Below are positions 6,724 to 9,774 of a stretch of DNA of 9,774 bases, piece by piece; position 1 is the stretch's first letter, and each line of letters begins with the position of its first letter. The DNA lies in contig CAMQRG010000063.1 in the NCBI GenBank assembly GCA_947036475.1, positions 1 to 9,774 of the forward strand, read 5' to 3'. A program made the position numbers and the translations under genes. The notes beneath the pieces were generated by a model that had not been told where the DNA came from, searched no databases, and worked only from the letters and a program-made list of their open reading frames with translations. This DNA comes from an uncultured Clostridia bacterium (GTDB taxonomy: Bacteria; Bacillota; Clostridia; Lachnospirales; Anaerotignaceae).

Positions 6724-7493
6724 TTTTGTTCCTCCGTTTCCCCGTTCCGTCTTGCCGCGAAGAAAATGCGTTCGCTTTCCTCATGCGGCGGCGCAAAACA
6801 GTAACCATCGCAGACTGCCGCAAGCGTCAGACCGCTTTTTTCCAGTGCGTGCGTAATCTCCTCTAAAGAATACGCACGTTCGTAGTGACATTCCTGCACA
6901 CGCTCGTACAGTCCGCTGTTCTCATCTTCTATAAAAAAACTTACGTTGTACTCGTTAATCTTCATTTCCGGGTCGTAGCTGTTTTCCCAGATATACGCCG
7001 CGCCCTCTTCCGCCGAAGCAAATATGTTATCGCCGAGTATCTCTCTGAATTTGTATTCTGTATTCATGTCAAACAGGAACAGCCCGCCCGGGCGGATATG
7101 CGCCGCGGCGCGTGAAAATGTCTGCTCCAGCTGACCATCTTCGGTTAAGTAATTGAGGCTGTCGCAAAAGCTGAGAACACAGTCCGCCTCAATGCCCAGT
7201 TCCAGTTCTGTCATATCCTGACAAACCAGGCGCATGGAAACGCCAGCCTGCCTGGCTTTATGGTCGGCTTCGGCAAGCATTTCCGGCGAAAGGTCCACGC
7301 CGGTCACATCCAGACCCGTTGACGCCAGAGGGACTGACACGCCGCCTGTACCGCAGCCCAAATCAATGATACTCGTCAGTGCTCCGCTGCCGTATTTTTC
7401 CCAGGACGCAAGGATATGGCGCACCCAGCCGTTATAGTCTACTTCTTCCATAAAAACATCATAAACCGCCGCAAAGGCTTCGTATGCTGCCAT
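6720..7493 (-). CDS. Class I SAM-dependent methyltransferase
   Basis: A 257-residue soluble protein with the Rossmann-fold methyltransferase motifs: motif I IIDLGCGTGG at residues 42-51 (SAM binding), the acidic end of strand 2 at Asp67 (VTGVDLSPEML), CQDMTEL at 91-97, and the post-motif block HIRPGGLFLFDMN. The N-terminal FAAVYDVFM pattern occurs in many small-molecule methyltransferases of Firmicutes. Substrate is unknown. The ATG at 7493 has a CAGGAG site about eight bases upstream. It appears to be the first gene of a run with hslO (four-base overlap) and possibly the Nudix gene. I did not find a convincing promoter upstream, and a structured repeat sits only about 30 bases before its start. 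Confidence 0.9.
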   Translation of the reverse strand: MAAYEAFAAVYDVFMEEVDYNGWVRHILASWEKYGSGALTSIIDLGCGTGGVSVPLASTGLDVTGVDLSPEMLAEADHKARQAGVSMRLVCQDMTELELGIEADCVLSFCDSLNYLTEDGQLEQTFSRAAAHIRPGGLFLFDMNTEYKFREILGDNIFASAEEGAAYIWENSYDPEMKINEYNVSFFIEDENSGLYERVQECHYERAYSLEEITHALEKSGLTLAAVCDGYCFAPPHEESERIFFAARRNGETEEQK

Positions 7494-7521
7494 CGTTTCA
7501 CTCCTGTCTAACGGAAGACCT

Positions 7522-7606
7522 TGGGGGCTTTGCCCCCAGCTCCCCCACCAACCCTTTGAAAAGGGTTGGATCCCAAACTTTATCGCCGCATTTTCATGCG
7601 GCGGAG
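7522..7606 (+). repeat. Three-hairpin modular element, copy 1
   Basis: Three hairpins lie in a row on the plus strand: A, TGGGGGC-TTT-GCCCCCA (7522-7538); B, CCAACCCTT-TGAA-AAGGGTTGG (7548-7569); C, CGCCGCAT-TTTC-ATGCGGCG (7584-7603), then GAG. The linkers are CTCCCCCA-like between A and B, and ATCCCAAACTTTAT between B and C. The same plan with different stem sequences recurs at 7762-7840 and 9008-9087. It lies upstream of, and opposite to, the methyltransferase gene. The stretch to its right (about 7607-7761) shows nothing else I can name. Confidence 0.85.
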
Positions 7607-7761
7607 TATTTTATTTGTCATTTGGTTATTCCGCAAAAACTCCTTCTTGCATAATTGGGTTAATGCGCAAAGTTCTTTGGTAAACATCTGTCCATTGCAC
7701 TTTTCAGACTATTATTTTACATTCCGCCAAAAACAGATTAGCCTCAAATTTCACTGACACC

Positions 7762-7840
7762 CTCCCGCAAAACATAGTTTTGCGGCAATCTGGGGTCAAG
7801 GGGAAACTTTCCCCTTGCAGGGTGTGGGACAGAGTCCCAC
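7762..7840 (-). repeat. Three-hairpin modular element, copy 2
   Basis: Read on the minus strand: A, GTGGGAC-TCT-GTCCCAC (7840-7824); linker ACCCTGC; B, AAGGGGAA-AGT-TTCCCCTT (7816-7798); linker GACCCCAGATTG; C, CCGCAAAAC-TAT-GTTTTGCGG (7785-7765); then GAG. It begins 18 bases after the stop codon of the spore protein gene, on the same strand, so it may end that transcript or protect its 3' end. Confidence 0.85.
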
Positions 7841-7858
7841 GATCCTCCACGATTTTCA

Positions 7859-8077
7859 TTATATCTTTCCCGCATTCGGATTGCAAGCCTTTTCGCGTGC
7901 CCGCGCCTCCGCCTTTCGCCGCCCCATAAGCCCCCCGATTCTGCCGCTCTCCCGCGAGGTCAGCCCTCTCCAGCCGCTTTCCCTCACCTTATCCAACAGC
8001 CCCAGCTCCTCCGCAATCTCATACTTCATCGTCATATCCTTTTTCTCCTGCTTCGTCAGCTTCCGTTTCGCTTTCAT
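7859..8077 (-). CDS. Small acid-soluble spore protein, alpha/beta type
   Basis: A 72-residue basic protein whose core MKYEIAEELGLLDKV (17-31), GWRGLTSRESGRIGGLMGRR (35-54) follows the clostridial alpha/beta-type SASP pattern: the K-Y-E-I-A-E-E-L-G stretch equals the region cut by the germination protease, and the S-x-x-S-G-R-I-G-G stretch is the conserved second block. SASPs coat and protect spore DNA and are degraded in germination. The Lys/Arg-rich termini and lack of a membrane segment fit. The start chosen is ATG 8077 with AAGGAG nine bases or so upstream; a GTG at 8086 overlaps that site. It is divergent from the DUF2148 gene. Expression in the forespore would be expected, but I could not identify a confident SigG promoter. 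Confidence 0.8.
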   Translation of the reverse strand: MKAKRKLTKQEKKDMTMKYEIAEELGLLDKVRESGWRGLTSRESGRIGGLMGRRKAEARAREKACNPNAGKI

Positions 8078-8165
8078 TACCCTCACTCCTTCCCGCTTAG
8101 TATCCTCCGCAAAAAGTTTTTTATGTAGAATCCAATTTGCTCCCGTACTGCTTTCCGATATTCCC

Positions 8166-8193
8166 TTGACAATCTTTGAATTTATGGCATTAT
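8166..8193 (+). promoter_or_regulatory. Predicted promoter for the DUF2148 gene
   Basis: A perfect TTGACA (8166-8171) is followed after 16 bases by CATTAT (8188-8193), four of six to the -10 consensus. The start site would be near 8200, giving a leader of about 40 bases that contains a 12-base perfect palindrome. Confidence 0.5.
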
Positions 8194-8206
8194 GTGTATA
8201 TGTACA

Positions 8207-8218
8207 GTGTAATTACAC
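8207..8218 (+). promoter_or_regulatory. Candidate operator palindrome
   Basis: GTGTAATTACAC is a perfect 12-base dyad placed roughly at +7 to +18 of the predicted transcript and ahead of the AAAGGAGG site. Such a position suits a repressor. The binding protein is unknown; I see no regulator gene next to it. Confidence 0.4.
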
Positions 8219-8240
8219 GAAAATAAAGGAGGTATGTCTT

Positions 8241-8789
8241 ATGATTTACAACAGCAATTCGATGGAAGAAAACGCTGCTTTACAGACTGCGGCAAAGATG
8301 TGTGCAGCAGCGCGGACTGCGCCCAAGGCGCATGGCAAGGACACCCTGCACGTTTTTGTACTGGATGGAGAAGAAAAGGAAAATCTTGCGAAAAAAATGG
8401 AAACCGTTGGGGAGCGCGAAATGGGAGAAAAGGCATGGACATGGTTTGGACGCGATGCCGCGAACGTCCGCGCAGCGCACGCAGTCGTTTTAATCGGAGC
8501 AGACCGGGCACAGCGCAATGTGCCGCACTGCGGCTACTGCGGTTTTGGCAACTGCAACGGCTGCAAAGCTGCTGGCGGCAGCTGTGGATTTGCGTATGTG
8601 GACTTGGGGATTGCCGTTTCCTCTGCGGTATCCGCCGCGGCTTCGGACGGCGTGGACTGCCGCGTAATGTTCTCCATCGGGAAAACGGCTGCCGAGATGG
8701 ATTTTTTCCCTGACTGCGTCTGGCTGGGTACTCCGCTTTCCATTTCCGGTAGAAACATCTTTTTCGACAGAGGAATTTTCCACGATTGA
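8241..8789 (+). CDS. DUF2148 ferredoxin-domain protein
   Basis: A 182-residue soluble protein matching the pattern of the DUF2148 family (uncharacterised, 4Fe-4S ferredoxin-like). The cysteine cluster Cys97-x2-Cys100-x4-Cys105-x2-Cys108 (HCGYCGFGNCNGC), with Cys115 and Cys140 further on, is the likely iron-sulfur site. The N-terminal part (ENAALQTAAKMCAAARTAPKAHGKDTLH) is the usual lead-in of the family, and the C-terminal part has DCVWLGTPLSISGRNIFFDR. The function of the family is not known; an electron-transfer or redox-sensing role is inference. The start is ATG 8241 with AAAGGAGG eight bases upstream; the frame is open further left to 7815 but that part overlaps the spore protein gene and has no start signal. 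It has its own promoter and a candidate operator. Confidence 0.88.
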   Translation: MIYNSNSMEENAALQTAAKMCAAARTAPKAHGKDTLHVFVLDGEEKENLAKKMETVGEREMGEKAWTWFGRDAANVRAAHAVVLIGADRAQRNVPHCGYCGFGNCNGCKAAGGSCGFAYVDLGIAVSSAVSAAASDGVDCRVMFSIGKTAAEMDFFPDCVWLGTPLSISGRNIFFDRGIFHD

Positions 8790-8796
8790 TTTCCCC

Positions 8797-8961
8797 AGGT
8801 AGTGTCGTCATAAGTCATATATATGTATTTTCGAGCATAATTTTGGCGGATTTCATGCAAAAATTCGCAGGCATACAATGTGGCTCGGCAAGAATTTATA
8901 ACAAAAAAGCCGACAAAATTTGCCGGAAAGGCGTGTGCAGACACTTGTGACGACACTGCCT
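8797..8961. mobile_element. MITE-like element with 19-bp terminal inverted repeats
   Basis: The ends 8797-8815 (AGGTAGTGTCGTCATAAGT) and 8943-8961 are inverted copies with 17 of 19 positions identical. The two differences are transitions that still pair as U-G if the plus strand is transcribed. The 127-base interior has no gene; it has a CATATATATG palindrome next to the left end (8816-8825) and an inner stem CGGCAA/TTGCCG (8886-8891, 8920-8925). The size and structure resemble a non-autonomous transposon remnant. It starts eight bases after the DUF2148 stop codon. No clear target duplication was found. Confidence 0.6.
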
Positions 8962-8964
8962 AAG

Positions 8965-9001
8965 TGGGAGTGTCCCATTTGCAGAGTTTATAACTAAACT
9001 C
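8965..9001 (+). repeat. Two extra hairpins leading into element copy 3
   Basis: TGGGA-GTG-TCCCA (8965-8977) and GAGTTTA-TAAC-TAAACTC (8984-9001) directly precede copy 3 of the modular element, so that five hairpins stand in a row within about 120 bases. Copies 1 and 2 do not have these two. Confidence 0.6.
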
Positions 9002-9007
9002 AAAACC

Positions 9008-9087
9008 TTGAGGGCGCTGCCCTCAAACTCCCGCAGGGGACTCAGTCCCCTTGACCCTGATTGCCATCGCACTTCCGTGCGATGGAG
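9008..9087 (+). repeat. Three-hairpin modular element, copy 3
   Basis: Hairpin A, TTGAGGGC-GCT-GCCCTCAA (9008-9026); linker ACTCCCGC; hairpin B, AGGGGA-CTCAG-TCCCCT (9035-9051); linker close to GACCCTGATTG; hairpin C, CCATCGCAC-TTCC-GTGCGATGG (9064-9085), then GAG. The linkers match copy 2 closely (GACCCTGATTG versus GACCCCAGATTG) while all three stems differ in sequence and stay paired. It lies between the MITE-like element and the DUF5721 gene. Confidence 0.85.
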
Positions 9088-9158
9088 AATAAAAAAGAAA
9101 TCCCAATTTACAATATTTATAAAATGCACGTTAGGACACACCTGCCTAAGTGCTCCGC

Positions 9159-9187
9159 TTGCTTTTTTCCATAAAAACAGGTAGAAT
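9159..9187 (+). promoter_or_regulatory. Predicted promoter for the DUF5721 gene
   Basis: TTGCTT (9159-9164) and TAGAAT (9182-9187) are spaced by exactly 17 bases. The -10 box has one mismatch, the -35 box three. An overlapping TATAAC (9187-9192) is an alternative -10. The start site would be about 25 bases ahead of the ATG. Confidence 0.4.
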
Positions 9188-9217
9188 ATAACCATTCAAC
9201 GCAGGGAGGAAAAAACT

Positions 9218-9685
9218 ATGTTGGCTTTCACCATTCCAGACACAAAATCCTTTATGAACCTTCTGCTCAAGCAGGATACCTTTGACCAGTTCCTGTTTCG
9301 GCAGGGAGAAATTGTGACATTTGCCAGCTTCATCATTGAGGGCAAACGGCACATGGATTTTTACGCCGAGGAGGAGCAGGGCGTCCTGTCCCGCTATGTG
9401 CGCTGGGAGGAAATGCGCCCGTTTGTATTTCAAGCCGTACGGGGAAACCGCCTGCCAAAAGCCGTCAAGCTGGTTTTTTCTCTTTCCGAAGAAAAAACGG
9501 AACATCTGCCGAATACAACAGCAGCTTTTCTGAATGTTCTGTTCCGCGACAATACCCTGTTCTGCACCACTGCAACGGCACAGGAAAATTTTTCGCTGGA
9601 CAAAAGCGGCGAAAAGCTGTGGGAGGAATATGTGCTGAAATTTTTCAAAAAAAACGCCATTTCTGTGAAATTACAGGAGGATTAA
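9218..9685 (+). CDS. DUF5721 family protein of unknown function
   Basis: A 155-residue soluble protein without membrane segments or a signal peptide. The order of features, an N-terminal block (I-x-D-x-K-x-F-M-N-x-L-L-K-x-D-T-F-D-x-F), a central HMDFYAEEE segment near residue 45, a WEEMRPFVF block near 63-71, and a C-terminal block CTTATAQENFSLDKSGEKLWEEYVLKFFKKN, fits the DUF5721 family, which is common in Lachnospirales and has no known function. The family name is from memory of this pattern and was not searched. The start at 9218 has a GGGAGG site about eight bases upstream and a predicted promoter 30 bases before it. The 89 bases after its stop hold no recognisable terminator or gene. 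Confidence 0.75.
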   Translation: MLAFTIPDTKSFMNLLLKQDTFDQFLFRQGEIVTFASFIIEGKRHMDFYAEEEQGVLSRYVRWEEMRPFVFQAVRGNRLPKAVKLVFSLSEEKTEHLPNTTAAFLNVLFRDNTLFCTTATAQENFSLDKSGEKLWEEYVLKFFKKNAISVKLQED

Positions 9686-9774
9686 AACCTGCTCCCGCAA
9701 ATAAGATTACAGTACTGTTTCAAATTAAGAACTTATCCATAAATAAGATACGTGCAGATTGCACAGTCAGATTT

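Noticed and set aside
7815..8240. A 142-residue upstream extension of the DUF2148 frame
   Set aside because: It overlaps the spore protein gene and the promoter region, and the family N-terminus starts at 8241 with a strong ribosome binding site.
9709..9718. ACAGTACTGT palindrome after the DUF5721 gene
   Set aside because: A 10-base dyad with no loop or T run and no known context; too weak to call an operator or terminator.

Overview
The window most likely comes from an anaerobic, endospore-forming low-to-mid GC Firmicute (class Clostridia, probably a Lachnospirales-type gut bacterium). The support is a bacterial V-type ATPase operon in the Enterococcus gene order, strong AAGGAGG-type ribosome binding sites, an alpha/beta-type small acid-soluble spore protein, and a DUF5721-type protein seen mainly in this group. 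The family-level placement is inference.

Left half (1-4970, minus strand): the promoter-proximal part of a V-type ATPase operon, in the order F (peripheral stalk, 4601-4275), I (membrane stator, 4288-2294), K (rotor ring, 2301-1819), E (peripheral stalk, 1459-899), C (central adaptor, 884 to beyond the left edge). This matches the ntpF-I-K-E-C order of Enterococcus hirae. The K subunit keeps all the residues that bind Na+ in the E. hirae ring, so the enzyme is probably Na+-coupled. The catalytic A and B subunits and the central shaft should lie to the left of the window. A near-consensus promoter (4941-4969) drives the operon and leaves a leader of about 330 nt that holds a long hairpin and a possible 7-codon leader ORF. 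The operon is interrupted between K and E by about 360 bases of non-coding DNA built on a tandem 131-bp repeat.

Middle (5341-7493, minus strand): a compact run of SAM-dependent methyltransferase, Hsp33 redox chaperone (hslO) and Nudix hydrolase. The first two overlap by four bases (ATGA) and are probably translationally coupled. The Nudix gene follows after 63 bases. The theme fits oxidative stress and housekeeping.

Right half (7494-9774): a looser region of small, separately transcribed genes: an alpha/beta SASP (minus), a DUF2148 ferredoxin-domain protein (plus) with a candidate operator palindrome at its start site, and a DUF5721 protein (plus). Between them lie three dispersed copies of a modular three-hairpin element whose stems differ in sequence but keep their pairing (7522-7606 plus, 7762-7840 minus, 9008-9087 plus), and a MITE-like element of about 165 bp with 19-bp terminal inverted repeats (8797-8961).

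Gene-free stretches over 300 bases: 1460-1818 (131-bp tandem repeat); 4602-5340 (V-ATPase leader and promoter, then about 370 bases with only a possible Nudix terminator); 7494-7858 (hairpin elements 1 and 2, with nothing recognisable from about 7607 to 7761); 8790-9217 (MITE-like element, five-hairpin array, DUF5721 promoter).
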